64,000 bases of DNA from Blautia sp. OF03-15BH (GCF_003463065.1 NZ_QSCM01000001.1:310001-374000); one strand, 5' to 3'; numbered from the stretch's first letter, positions 1 to 8,000 are shown. Numbers and translations are program-made. The notes: generated by a model not told the origin, from the letters alone.

Positions 1-575
1 ATAGGTACCACAATGCCGCTGGTTCCCAGCACAGAGATCCCTCCCAGGATCCCAAGTCTCGGATTAAAGGTCTTTTTAGCCACCTCTTCCCCGCCGGGGA
101 TCGAGATAACTACGTTAAAGCCCTCTGTGTAGCCGAAGGCATCCGCAATGTCCTCCACTGCCTCTGTGATCATGGCTCTTGGTGTCCGGTTGATGGCTGC
201 TGCTCCAACCGGCTGTTCCAGGCCTCTTTTTGTCACACGGCCGACTCCCCTGCCTCCGTCAATGGTCACACCGCTTTCTTTTTTCTTCCGCACAGCAGCG
301 TATACCAGAAGACCATGAGTCGCATCCGGATCATCCCCTCCATCCTTTCGGACGGCACAGGAGACTTCCTCCTCACCCTTATGGATATCCAGAATCTCCA
401 GATGGAGCAGGATCCCTTTGGGCGTCATCAGATCGATGTTTTCTACTGTTTCTCCGGTCAGGAGCATCCGCGCAGCTGCCTTTGCCGCCGCAGCTGCACA
501 GGAACCGGTGGTGTAACCATACCGGAGTTTTTTGTTGTTTTTGATCACATAGTAATCTTCCAGTCCGTTCTTCAT
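1..575 (-). CDS. cbiD: CbiD, cobalt-precorrin-5B (C1)-methyltransferase (partial)
   Basis: Methylates C-1 of cobalt-precorrin-5B with S-adenosylmethionine in the anaerobic, early-cobalt route to cobalamin, in the cytoplasm. About 191 codons are present and the 3' end runs off the left edge. The family hallmark GYTTGSCAAAAAKAA lies near residue 20, followed by DGGDDPDATHG, GVGRVTKRGLEQPVG and NPRLGILGGISVLGTSG, all in the CbiD order. The ATG at 575 has AGGAG just upstream, and a consensus sigma-A promoter lies about 60 bp further. No cobalamin riboswitch is visible in the leader. The rest of the cob/cbi genes are presumably to the left (inference). Identification is secure from the motif order. 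Confidence 0.93.
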   Translation of the reverse strand, partial: MKNGLEDYYVIKNNKKLRYGYTTGSCAAAAAKAAARMLLTGETVENIDLMTPKGILLHLEILDIHKGEEEVSCAVRKDGGDDPDATHGLLVYAAVRKKKESGVTIDGGRGVGRVTKRGLEQPVGAAAINRTPRAMITEAVEDIADAFGYTEGFNVVISIPGGEEVAKKTFNPRLGILGGISVLGTSGIVVP

Positions 576-634
576 AGAACACTCCTGCCTTTCCTTTTGC
601 CGACCTCCGCATTTTGTCTGCAAAAACCGTTTTC

Positions 635-663
635 ATTATATTATGCGGGGGTTTTGCTGTCAA
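635..663 (-). promoter_or_regulatory. Consensus sigma-A promoter for cbiD
   Basis: On the minus strand TTGACA (663-658) is followed after exactly 17 bp by TATAAT (640-635). Both hexamers match the consensus perfectly. Transcription would start near 628, giving a leader of about 50 nt before the cbiD ATG. This implies strong, possibly constitutive, expression. Confidence 0.85.
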
Positions 664-676
664 CAAGCGGGGCATA

Positions 677-715
677 AGAAAAAGACCGCCGCAGGGATTT
701 TCCGTCTCCCGCAGC
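677..715 (-). terminator. Rho-independent terminator after eutP
   Basis: Minus-strand stem GCTGCGGGAGA (715-705) pairs imperfectly with TCCCTGCGGC (697-688) and is followed by a T-rich run TCTTTTTCTT. It lies just after the eutP stop and before the cbiD promoter, so it separates the two units. Confidence 0.65.
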
Positions 716-730
716 AGCCTTGTCCAGTAC

Positions 731-1249
731 TTATTTTTCCATCGCTTCTTTCTTTCCGAACTTGGTGGAGGTCACCTTTCTCGGCTTCTCCGCTTCCTTT
801 TTATCCCAGGGCAGAACATCTCCCGGTTCCTTCAGATATTCCAGGATCTGCCAGATCCCTTCTCCTGTATAAGAGCTTACCCGAAACACGGTCTCACAGC
901 CGCAAAGGCGAAGCCAGCGTTCTGCCTGATCCGGGTCTGCCATCGGTGCATCGATCTGGGTCACGATACCAATGACCGGCCGCATGGATTGGGCCACGAT
1001 ATTGGGTGGAAACAGGGAATAGGGCTCCTCCGCATTGATGACCAGTCCCACCACATCTGCCTCATAAGAGTAAAGAGCCAGTGCATAGCCGAGCCGGTTG
1101 GTCTCTGCATATTCTCCCGGCGTATCGATCACCACATCAAAATGATTGACGTACTGTGTCTTGTGGTAATGGAGCGTATCTCCTTTCAGTGCCTGGCGAA
1201 GGGTGGTCTTTCCACATTCACTGCGCCCCATAAGAATGATCTTTTTCAT
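731..1249 (-). CDS. eutP: EutP/PduV-type small GTPase
   Basis: Ras-like GTPase of the EutP/PduV family, associated with ethanolamine or propanediol bacterial microcompartments. G1 is GRSECGKTT (residues 8-16), G3 is DTPGEY, and the G4-like motif is TQID. Its 172 residues include a basic C-terminal tail (about residue 148 on) that is longer than in compact EutP proteins. Its ATG overlaps the eutS stop (TGATG), so the two are translationally coupled. The terminator at 677-715 ends the unit. The exact role of EutP is not settled; an acetate kinase activity has been reported for some homologues. No other eut or pdu gene is visible here. Confidence 0.88.
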   Translation of the reverse strand: MKKIILMGRSECGKTTLRQALKGDTLHYHKTQYVNHFDVVIDTPGEYAETNRLGYALALYSYEADVVGLVINAEEPYSLFPPNIVAQSMRPVIGIVTQIDAPMADPDQAERWLRLCGCETVFRVSSYTGEGIWQILEYLKEPGDVLPWDKKEAEKPRKVTSTKFGKKEAMEK

Positions 1250-1629
1250 CAGGTTCTCGTTACTTCACAGATCGTAAAGCCCAGCTTTTCCTTCAGGTAC
1301 TGATTGATCTCAATGATGGCGTTCTCCACCTCCGCCACTTTTCCTGTAAAGAGCAGGGTTCCGCTGAAACGGTCAATAAAGCCCATATCGATGTTTGCTT
1401 TCTTCATGGCAATGTCGGCTGCGATCACGGAGATCTCTGCCGGACTTAAGCTTAAGATCCCGATGGCCGCCCGGTTGTAGTCCAGTTTGGGGTCCAGTCC
1501 CAGTTTCCGGTAAATAACAGGATCAGGACTTGCGATCACATGGGCCAGTGTCACCTGCTTGCCGGGAACCAGTTCCTGAACGATTCTCATCTTCTGTTCA
1601 CCCTGTGGGATGAAATCTTCTATATTCAT
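1249..1629 (-). CDS. eutS: EutS/PduU-type microcompartment shell protein
   Basis: Circularly permuted BMC-domain hexamer subunit of the EutS/PduU type, a shell protein of metabolic microcompartments. Recognisable blocks are RIVQELVPGKQVTLAHVIASP near the N-terminus, AAIGILSLSPAEISVIAADIAMK, the IDMGFIDRFSGTLLFTGKV segment and the C-terminal FTICEVTRT. At 126 residues it is slightly longer than E. coli EutS (about 111) because of an N-terminal extension. The ATG at 1629 is preferred over an upstream in-frame ATG because GGGAG sits 8 nt before it and the upstream extension looks like translated leader. It forms a two-gene operon with eutP. No enzyme genes for a compartment are nearby. Confidence 0.9.
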   Translation of the reverse strand: MNIEDFIPQGEQKMRIVQELVPGKQVTLAHVIASPDPVIYRKLGLDPKLDYNRAAIGILSLSPAEISVIAADIAMKKANIDMGFIDRFSGTLLFTGKVAEVENAIIEINQYLKEKLGFTICEVTRT

Positions 1630-1711
1630 CTTTTTTTCTCCCTTCGCTTCCTGCTTTTTCCTTCTGTCATAACGGTTCCGCAGCTTTCCCGGACCGTTAT
1701 CTTCTGGCATC

Positions 1712-1740
1712 ATAATACCACACAAATCAACGAAAGACAA
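1712..1740 (-). promoter_or_regulatory. Sigma-A promoter for eutS-eutP
   Basis: TTGTCT (1740-1735) and TATTAT (1717-1712) on the minus strand are separated by 17 bp. It points at eutS and lies back to back with the asparaginase upstream region, where a weaker plus-strand candidate (TTTTCT 1746-1751, 17 bp, TATGAT 1769-1774) is seen. No EutV-type antiterminator hairpins were recognised. Confidence 0.7.
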
Positions 1741-1794
1741 CAGTGTTTTCTTTTTATAATAACTGTGTTATGATGATAACAAGTGCGTGACAAA

Positions 1795-1816
1795 CGCGGA
1801 TCGTAAACGTCCGTTT
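1795..1816. repeat. Short dyad repeat, diverged copy (family copy 1)
   Basis: CGGA (1797-1800), a 9-nt loop TCGTAAACG, then TCCG (1810-1813). It resembles the better-conserved copies at 6984-7016 and 60087-60111 in arm sequence and loop length, but the arms are shorter. It lies in the leader of the asparaginase gene. Confidence 0.4.
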
Positions 1817-1853
1817 CCCGCGATTGTACACATAAACAGGAGGATTTACCACC

Positions 1854-2876
1854 ATGAAAAAGATTCTTTTGATCGCCACCGGCGGAACCATCGCTTCCAA
1901 ATATACCAGCGAGGGGCTCTGTCCTCAGATTTCTTCGGAAGAACTCCTTTCCTACGTTCCGACCGCCCGGGATTTCTGTGAGATCGACGCAGTCCAGCCT
2001 TTCAATCTGGACAGTACCAACATCAATGCTTCCCAGTGGCTGGCACTGGCTTCTCTGATTCAGAAGAAATACGAGTATTACGACGGCTTCGTCATCTGTC
2101 ATGGCACAGACACGATGGCTTATACCGCCGCGGCTTTATCCTATCTCATCCAGAATAACCGGAAACCGGTGGTCATCACCGGAGCCCAGAAGCCCATCGA
2201 CCTTCCCATCACCGATGCCCGGGCCAATCTTCTGGACAGCCTTCGTTTTGCCTCTCACGACAGGGCGCACGGAGTCAACATCGTGTTCGGCGGAGAAGTC
2301 ATTGCCGGAACCAGAGCCAAAAAGGAGCGTTCCAAGAGCTTCAATGCTTTTTCCAGCATCAATTTCCCGCAGATCGCCATTATCCAGGACTCCCGCATCA
2401 TCTTTTATATCGATGACAAGGATCAGAGCACCACACCGTTGAAATTCTGCCATACCTTGAATGACCGGGTTTTTCTCCTAAAGCTGATCCCGGGCATCAG
2501 CGGCAGGATCCTGGAAGCACTCTATGACACCTATGACGCAGTCATCATTGAGGCCTTCGGTGTCGGCGGACTTCCCAATTACGGGGACGACAGTTTTTAT
2601 GAAATGATCCAGAAGTTTATTTCTTCCGGCAAGATCGTCATCATGGCTACCCAGGTCACCCACGAAGGAAGTGATATGGAGATCTATCAGGTCGGAAAAG
2701 TAATGAAGGATCAGTTCAATCTGATCGAATCCTACGATATGACACTGGAAGCCACCGTAGCCAAGACCATGTGGGCACTCGGTCAGACCAGTGATTCCAC
2801 CGCTTTCCAGGAGCTTTTCTACAGCACCATCAATCATGACCTGCTGTTCTGGGACGAGGCCGGAAGCCACCAGTGA
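1854..2876 (+). CDS. ansA: L-asparaginase (bacterial type I-like)
   Basis: Cytoplasmic amidohydrolase converting L-asparagine to aspartate and ammonia. The first nucleophile region ATGGTIASKYTSEGL is at residues 8-22 and the second catalytic block CHGTDTMAYTAAALS is near residue 83. GAQKPI and TDARANLLD follow as in the asparaginase/glutaminase fold. There is no signal peptide, so it is the cytoplasmic form. Its 340 residues are normal. AGGAGG (1838-1843) precedes the ATG by 10 nt, which fixes the start. It is monocistronic, ending at the terminator at 2906-2937. Confidence 0.92.
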   Translation: MKKILLIATGGTIASKYTSEGLCPQISSEELLSYVPTARDFCEIDAVQPFNLDSTNINASQWLALASLIQKKYEYYDGFVICHGTDTMAYTAAALSYLIQNNRKPVVITGAQKPIDLPITDARANLLDSLRFASHDRAHGVNIVFGGEVIAGTRAKKERSKSFNAFSSINFPQIAIIQDSRIIFYIDDKDQSTTPLKFCHTLNDRVFLLKLIPGISGRILEALYDTYDAVIIEAFGVGGLPNYGDDSFYEMIQKFISSGKIVIMATQVTHEGSDMEIYQVGKVMKDQFNLIESYDMTLEATVAKTMWALGQTSDSTAFQELFYSTINHDLLFWDEAGSHQ

Positions 2877-2905
2877 ACTACTCGGTAACTAAGTTACCAG
2901 AGCAT

Positions 2906-2937
2906 CTGAAATCTGGCGGGATACCGCCTTTTTTCAG
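2906..2937 (+). terminator. Rho-independent terminator after asparaginase
   Basis: GGCGG (2915-2919), loop, CCGCC (2924-2928), then TTTTTT. The stem is extended by CTGAAA (2906-2911) pairing with TTTCAG (2932-2937). A second small palindrome, GGTAAC-TAA-GTTACC, lies at 2884-2898 just after the stop codon. Confidence 0.8.
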
Positions 2938-2973
2938 GGTGCGTCCATGACACCAATACTGCTTGCCTTTCGG

Positions 2974-4230
2974 CTATACAGCTACTTTTATGATTTCTGG
3001 ATTTTTTAGTCCGGTTACGGACAGTTCCTTTTCCTTTCCGGATATGGAAAGATATTTCCGCAGGATATTAAATGCACCCACTGCATCTGCGTTAAATCTT
3101 ACTCCGCCAGTTATATACATGCCCCGTTCTTTTCGATTGAATGCTTCTGCATATCTTTTTGATACTTCTGGTGATAATGGACTGCACTGGCTGGTATAGC
3201 TTTCTTCCTGTTTTATCAATGGAATCCCATACAGTTTCAGTTTATATTCCAGCATGATATACATCTTGTTATAAGGCAGTCCGTGAAGCTTCTGGTTGGT
3301 CTTGTGTCCCAGATCTTTTCCTCTACGGATATTCCGGATATCTCCCACAACCACACAGCGGATATCTTCCTTTCTGCAGTATTCCGCAATCCATCTGGTC
3401 ACTTTGTGAAGGTAATCCTTCACTACATTCTGCTTTTTCCTGTAAAGTCTCTGGATATGTTTCGATGATTTTGGATATTTTATTCCTCTTTCCGACTTCT
3501 GTGCATACCATACAGACTGCACTCTGGCAATCTCTTTATGAAAGTATCTTTCCAGAGAAAGATATTTTCTTCCCAGAATAAAAGTCCTGCCATTTCCGGA
3601 ATCATAACAGGTCATCAGATTATGAAGTCCAGGATCAACAGATAAATAATGTCCATTCTGGGAGAGCTGCTCTGGTTCTTCCATCTCATAAATAACGATA
3701 AGGTCACATGTTCCATTTTCCGGGGGATAGATCCGCAATTGTTTTATGTGATCCATGTCTTTGAAAATCTTATTTTCAAGATATAGAAATTTTTCATGGA
3801 TCCCGTAGGTTTTTTCCATATAGCTTTTCAGATCCTTTGGCAGAGACAGCCGCAGCTGGTCTGAACCTTTCTCATGCCGGATCCCCATCTGCATGTATGT
3901 GACTGGTATATTGTCCTGTTTAAAACGGGGCGGATTTGGATCTTTGATCCCTCCGGTCTTTTTCAGGACATAAAAAGATTTCCACGCCTTATCCAGCTGC
4001 TTACAGGTCTCCTGCGCTGTCTGTGACGGAAGCTGTCTGTACCACAGATCTCCTTTATGCGCTTTTTTCTGATAATACCAGTCAGGATACTTTTCCAGTC
4101 CCAGTTCTTTATAATGATAACGTTCGTAGTTGCAGACATTCCAGAGTTTGGAAGCTGCATAACACATATGCCCTATGATATTGGAATATTCCGGCCGGAT
4201 CTTTACCGATGTTCTGTGTGACAGCAGCAT
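2974..4230 (-). CDS. tnpB: TnpB-family RNA-guided endonuclease with relocated RuvC glutamate
   Basis: Programmable DNA nuclease of IS200/IS605 elements, guided by a transposon-end RNA (family knowledge). The chosen ATG at 4230 follows GGGGGAAAGAGGA and gives 418 residues, normal for TnpB. RuvC-I aspartate is D199 in LSVDPGLHNL. The usual RuvC-II glutamate is replaced by G296 in VVVGDIRNIRRG. A glutamate pair E342-E343 in QEESYTSQCSP is the likely substitute. RuvC-III aspartate is D382 in FNADAVGAFNILRKY. The zinc-ribbon cysteines are reduced to one (C349). The reading frame is open upstream into the tnpA remnant, so a longer fused protein of 486 residues is possible. Activity is uncertain. 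Confidence 0.85.
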   Translation of the reverse strand: MLLSHRTSVKIRPEYSNIIGHMCYAASKLWNVCNYERYHYKELGLEKYPDWYYQKKAHKGDLWYRQLPSQTAQETCKQLDKAWKSFYVLKKTGGIKDPNPPRFKQDNIPVTYMQMGIRHEKGSDQLRLSLPKDLKSYMEKTYGIHEKFLYLENKIFKDMDHIKQLRIYPPENGTCDLIVIYEMEEPEQLSQNGHYLSVDPGLHNLMTCYDSGNGRTFILGRKYLSLERYFHKEIARVQSVWYAQKSERGIKYPKSSKHIQRLYRKKQNVVKDYLHKVTRWIAEYCRKEDIRCVVVGDIRNIRRGKDLGHKTNQKLHGLPYNKMYIMLEYKLKLYGIPLIKQEESYTSQCSPLSPEVSKRYAEAFNRKERGMYITGGVRFNADAVGAFNILRKYLSISGKEKELSVTGLKNPEIIKVAV

Positions 4231-4323
4231 TCCTCTTTCCCCCTTCAGACAGTCATGCGAACCAGTATCCACAGTCCGCTTTAAATCAATACGACTTGCT
4301 CTGATGTTCAATATAACGGCGGA

Positions 4324-4395
4324 TATTTTCCTCCGGTATTTCACTGACCATACCATATAGTAGTTGATATTACACACGCAAGTCCTATAATGCAT
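4324..4395 (-). pseudogene. tnpA (Y1 transposase) N-terminal remnant
   Basis: About 24 codons reading MHYRTCVCNINYYMVW then SVKYRRK match the start of IS200-type Y1 transposases, where VWSVKYRRKVL is typical. The HUH histidines and catalytic tyrosine that follow in a full TnpA (about 130 residues) are absent. The frame runs on without a stop into tnpB, so an internal deletion joined the two. A TATA-rich promoter-like stretch lies just upstream (about 4415-4440). Confidence 0.65.
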
Positions 4396-4529
4396 AAAAT
4401 TTTCTTTTATATGCATATATATAGTATAACACAAGAGCCAAAAACACGCAATAATTATACAAACATATTTTCGATTATTTACATGTGGGTTACGGAATTA
4501 AGAGAAAACTAGTAACTGTTCAGAACCCC

Positions 4530-4848
4530 TTCGGGTTCGTTGCTAGGTATTGTGCAAAATAGAGAATCGAAAAATCTTTTCTACTCTGATTTGCTGTTAC
4601 TCTGTGGATAAAAGTGATGAATTTTTATTTGTATATCAATCTTGTGGATATTCCTCAAGCATCTGTCTTTTATCCGCTTCATTTTTGTCTTTTGAGACGA
4701 TTTTACATATATTTATAAGCATTTACACCTTCAAATTTAATACTTATCCACCGTCATTTTGCCGAATGGATTTTTCGACAGATTCGCTTTTTTACAGCGT
4801 TTCCGCTATAATGAAAACATAAAATCCAGCGGAAAGAAGGTGGTTTGA
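4530..4848 (+). other. IS66 left-end leader without a gene
   Basis: About 320 bp between the left repeat and the transposase. It starts with a GAACCC-CTTC-GGGTTC hairpin (4523-4538) that overlaps the inverted repeat. A -10 hexamer TATAAT (4807-4812) lies 37 bp before the transposase ATG, with no good -35 at 17 bp. A 90-codon open frame (4550-4822) has no ribosome-binding site and no recognisable protein character, so it was not called. Confidence 0.6.
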
Positions 4849-6324
4849 ATGCCCGTTAATATCACAGAAGAATTCGTTCATCAGCTTATGGGACAGATTG
4901 ATTTTCTGACAAAGCAAAACAGCACATTAACAGCTACTGTTGACAGCATGAACCTGACAATTGCCGAGCTGAATCAAACCATCAAGGAACTGAAAGAACA
5001 GCTAAACAAAAACTCCAAAAACAGTTCCAAGCCGCCTTCATCTGACGGACTTAAGAAACCTGCGGTAAAAAAGAACCGAAGCTTTCGAGAATCTTCCGGG
5101 AAAAAACAGGGTGCCCAGGAAGGACATGATGGAGTTCATCTCTCTGTCATTTCCAATACGGATCATACCAGGGATCATATGCATTCTGACTGTGCCGGAT
5201 GCCCTTATCGCACAACATGTCTTGATAAGGCTTGTGTAAAAGAAACCCGTCACGAGATTGATGCAGTTGTAACTGTAGACGTCACTGCGCATAATCTCAT
5301 TGAAGTGCACAAATGCCCTTTGCATGGTGGTGCGAAAACAGGAACATTTCCCGAAAACATAAAAGCAACTGTCCAGTATGGTAAAAATCTTCAGGCGATG
5401 GTTGTAGCTTTCAACACGGTTGGCGCAATCAGCATCAACCGTACTCATGAAATCCTGTCCAGTGTGTTTAACATTCCATTAGCAACGGGAACCATTAAAA
5501 ACATGGTAACCCGCTGTGCAGAATCGCTGAAAGATACTTATGAACAGATCCGTTTGAAAATGATCGCACTTGGACTGATCCATTGTGATGAGACCGGGAG
5601 CCGCGTAGATGGAAAAACCTGCTGGGTTCACGTTGCATCCGACCAGGATTATACATATCTGACCATAAATCAGAAACGTGGACAGACAGGCATGGATGCT
5701 GCGGATGTGCTGTCACATGTCCACGGGATCATTGTGCATGACTGCTGGGGTTCTTACTGGAAGTATCAGGATGTGACACATGCCATCTGCTGTGTGCATC
5801 TTCTCCGGGAACTAAACGGTGTAATTGAAAATCATCCGGAGCAGACATGGGCAGTCAGGTTTAAGAAACTTCTGCTCGATATGAAAAAGGCGCGTGATAA
5901 AGCACTTCTTTCCGCTAAGGATGAGGTCAGCTACTATCACCGTCATAAATTTGATATGGAGTATGATTCCATCATCAAAACTGCATATGAGGAAAATCCC
6001 CTTCCTGAAACTCCTGCTAAAAAGCGTGGTCGCAAGAAAAAGGGCAAAGTATTAAATTTAATCTGCAGACTGGATAATTACAAGGCATCAGTCTGCCTGT
6101 TTATAAAGAATCTCTGTGTACCCTTTGATAATAATCAGGCGGAACGTGATCTTAGAATGATAAAAATAAAAACCAAGGTCTCTGGATGCTTCCGAAGTGA
6201 AGAGGGTGCACAGGAATATCTTACAATCATGAGCTATATCGGATCAGCCCGCAAGCATGGAATAAATGCTTTCACAGCTATCCGTGAAGCACTGAACGGA
6301 ACCCCTGATATCATTTTCAACTAA
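4849..6324 (+). CDS. IS66-family transposase (TnpC type)
   Basis: DDE transposase of 491 residues, full length. An N-terminal coiled-coil/leucine-rich segment (about 10-60) is followed by the NSSKPPSSDG basic motif and a zinc-binding block with CAGCPYRTTCLDKAC (about 112-126). The catalytic core shows HCDETG, then IVHDCWGSYWKY, then the DNNQAERDLRMIKIKTK block with the glutamate, and GCFRSEEGA as in IS66. AAGGTGG precedes the ATG. There is no frameshift or stop, so the element is probably still active. Confidence 0.95.
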   Translation: MPVNITEEFVHQLMGQIDFLTKQNSTLTATVDSMNLTIAELNQTIKELKEQLNKNSKNSSKPPSSDGLKKPAVKKNRSFRESSGKKQGAQEGHDGVHLSVISNTDHTRDHMHSDCAGCPYRTTCLDKACVKETRHEIDAVVTVDVTAHNLIEVHKCPLHGGAKTGTFPENIKATVQYGKNLQAMVVAFNTVGAISINRTHEILSSVFNIPLATGTIKNMVTRCAESLKDTYEQIRLKMIALGLIHCDETGSRVDGKTCWVHVASDQDYTYLTINQKRGQTGMDAADVLSHVHGIIVHDCWGSYWKYQDVTHAICCVHLLRELNGVIENHPEQTWAVRFKKLLLDMKKARDKALLSAKDEVSYYHRHKFDMEYDSIIKTAYEENPLPETPAKKRGRKKKGKVLNLICRLDNYKASVCLFIKNLCVPFDNNQAERDLRMIKIKTKVSGCFRSEEGAQEYLTIMSYIGSARKHGINAFTAIREALNGTPDIIFN

Positions 6325-6466
6325 TGGGGTCCTGAACAGTTACGAAAACTATTAATATCAAGTATGAGGATTATTGTACTATTTGTACTATTTGCACTGT
6401 GCAGATATGCACACTCCTGCGCTTTCATCTCGGTAATTGAATTGCCGAGGATTCCCGCTTATTGTC

Positions 6467-6940
6467 CTAAAGTTCCAGTTTTCTGCCGTCCAGAACGGCT
6501 TCGGTCAACTGGTCACCGTTTTCATAAACCAGTTTCAGGGAAAAAACCGGATGATCTTCATTCAAAAGCCGAAAGAAGATCTTATCGCCTTCCCAGAGGT
6601 TCAGCTTATAAATCTCATCTTTACGAACCCATTCCAGCGTTCCTTCGGGACAATCCGTAAGTTTTCCTTCATAGCCGGTGGCTGTGTAAAGGAAGATACA
6701 TTCCGATTCCCAGGGTTCACAGATAAAGGTGAGAATGCCTCTGAGACGGTAATCCGTCAGTGTCAGTCCGGTTTCTTCCCTGGCTTCTCTTAAAAGGCAG
6801 TCTTCCGGACTTTCGTCTTTTTCAAATTTTCCTCCGATACCGATCCATTTATCTTTGTTGACGTCATTCTTTTTCCTGATGCGGTGAAGCATGAGGTAAC
6901 TGTCCGAATTTTCTATATAGCAAAGTGTTGTAAGAAGCAT
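6467..6940 (-). CDS. NUDIX hydrolase, MutT/8-oxo-dGTP type
   Basis: Hydrolyses nucleoside diphosphate-linked substrates; the closest sense is an 8-oxo-dGTP diphosphatase that cleans the nucleotide pool. The NUDIX box spans residues 37-59, with G37, E43 and REAREETGL at 51-59. The opening LTTLCYIENSDSYLMLHR and the KDKWIGIGGK run are typical of the MutT/YtkD-like subgroup. At 157 residues the length is normal. It is a single gene with a dyad repeat upstream (6984-7016) and a weak CTCGG/CCGAG hairpin downstream (about 6428-6448). Its substrate cannot be fixed from sequence. Confidence 0.88.
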   Translation of the reverse strand: MLLTTLCYIENSDSYLMLHRIRKKNDVNKDKWIGIGGKFEKDESPEDCLLREAREETGLTLTDYRLRGILTFICEPWESECIFLYTATGYEGKLTDCPEGTLEWVRKDEIYKLNLWEGDKIFFRLLNEDHPVFSLKLVYENGDQLTEAVLDGRKLEL

Positions 6941-6983
6941 ATCTAAAATCCTTTCTTATGTAAAAATCAGAGTTTTCCGGGCG

Positions 6984-7016
6984 TTGTAAAGCGGATTGCG
7001 AATGTCCGCTTTACAA
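6984..7016. repeat. Short dyad repeat, best copy (family copy 2)
   Basis: Perfect 12-bp arms TTGTAAAGCGGA (6984-6995) and TCCGCTTTACAA (7005-7016) around a 9-nt loop TTGCGAATG. The stop codon of the pseudouridine synthase gene is formed by the right arm. The copy sits exactly between two minus-strand genes. Confidence 0.85.
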
Positions 7017-7913
7017 TGCCGGATCAGATCGCAGATACTCCGTGAAATCCAGTGGCAGCGGTGACTCGATCACCAGTCGTTCCCCTGTGACCGGATGAAC
7101 CAGCTGCAGGACATGGGCATGCAAAGCTGCCCGCGAAAAATCTTTGCAGTCCTTTCCGTACAGGGGGTCTCCCAGCAACGGATGACCGATCCCTGCCATA
7201 TGCACCCGGATCTGGTGTGTTCGTCCGGTGGTGATATGGATCCTGAGTAATGCAGCCTCCGGAAATTGTTTTTCCAGTTTCCAGTATGTATGGGCTTCCT
7301 TTCCGTTTTCCGGATCCGTTTTCATCCGGATCGGATGACTCCCCGGCACCTGGCTTACAGGGATATGGATCTCCCCTGCGTTTTCCCCGAAGCATCCTTC
7401 CGCCAATGCCAGATATTCCTTCTCATACCTTCCCTGTTCCCGCTCTTTGGAAAGACGGGCTGCCGAAAGCTTTGTTTTTGCAAAAAGTACTGCACCGGAG
7501 GTGTCCTTATCCAGCCGCCCGATGGATCGCAGAACCGGAGTTTCTCCTCTCTTCTGAAAATATCCCATAAGCTGATTGGCCAGTGTATCCTGATAATGCC
7601 CGCCGGAAGGATGCACCAGGATCCCCGCCGGTTTATCTACCACCATGAGATCCTCGTCCTCATAAAGGACGGAAACCATTCCTTCTGCCGGGATCAGCTG
7701 GCTGGAGCTTTCTCCCTCCTCTTCCACAAGAATTTCCAGAAGATCTCCCGGTTGAAGTTTCTCCGTCACTCTTCTGCGGCTTCCATTCACCCGGATTCCA
7801 TTTTCCCGAAACTTCAAAGCACTGATCTGCTTTTTGGAAAACCCAAGCTTCTTCCTCAGAAAATTTTCTATGTCTGTATTTTCTTCAATCCGATAAGTAA
7901 GTATACGTTTCAT
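7011..7913 (-). CDS. RluA/RluD-family 23S rRNA-type pseudouridine synthase
   Basis: Isomerises uridines in RNA. An S4 RNA-binding domain occupies about residues 12-65 (FLRKKLGFSKKQIS ... IRVNG). The catalytic domain follows, with GRLDKDTSG holding the catalytic aspartate D135, and TGRTHQIRVHMAGIGHPLLGD near the C-terminus. The ATG at 7913 gives 300 residues, normal for the family. A longer in-frame start at 8030 would add residues with no family match and overlap the upstream terminator. The ribosome-binding site is weak (AGGA about 12 nt upstream). The exact target uridine is unknown. Confidence 0.9.
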   Translation of the reverse strand: MKRILTYRIEENTDIENFLRKKLGFSKKQISALKFRENGIRVNGSRRRVTEKLQPGDLLEILVEEEGESSSQLIPAEGMVSVLYEDEDLMVVDKPAGILVHPSGGHYQDTLANQLMGYFQKRGETPVLRSIGRLDKDTSGAVLFAKTKLSAARLSKEREQGRYEKEYLALAEGCFGENAGEIHIPVSQVPGSHPIRMKTDPENGKEAHTYWKLEKQFPEAALLRIHITTGRTHQIRVHMAGIGHPLLGDPLYGKDCKDFSRAALHAHVLQLVHPVTGERLVIESPLPLDFTEYLRSDPAL

Positions 7914-8000
7914 AAAGCTGTGACCAATCCTGCCGCCTCTCGTAAAATATGTCTCCTCTATCGTATCACATTTTCTTTTTCTATCAAAGCCCCTCTGTAA

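Larger units (their letters stand above)
2974..4440 (-). mobile_element. Decayed IS200/IS605-type element (tnpA deleted, tnpB kept)
   Basis: A tnpB gene preceded by the first codons of a Y1 transposase gene with the rest of tnpA missing. The element can no longer move by itself. The true ends were not resolved because IS200/IS605 elements make no target duplication. The right end should lie between the tnpB stop (2974) and the asparaginase terminator (2937). A small GCC-GAAA-GGC hairpin (2964-2973) directly follows the stop, where a TnpB guide RNA would be expected. The left end is near 4440, before the IS66 insertion. Confidence 0.7.
4512..6343 (+). mobile_element. Complete IS66-family element with perfect 8-bp target duplication
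   Basis: Left inverted repeat GTAACTGTTCAGAACCCC (4512-4529) and right inverted repeat (6326-6343), whose complement is GTAACTGTTCAGGACCCC, match at 17 of 18 positions. The flanks carry an identical 8-bp duplication GAAAACTA (4504-4511 and 6344-6351). The element is 1832 bp and holds one transposase gene. It lacks the accessory tnpA and tnpB ORFs of classical IS66, as in the ISBst12-like subgroup. Identical duplications suggest a recent insertion. It landed between the decayed IS605 copy and the NUDIX gene. Confidence 0.95.

Noticed and set aside
4550..4822. 90-codon frame in the IS66 left end
   Set aside because: No ribosome-binding site, odd composition and no resemblance to IS66 accessory proteins.
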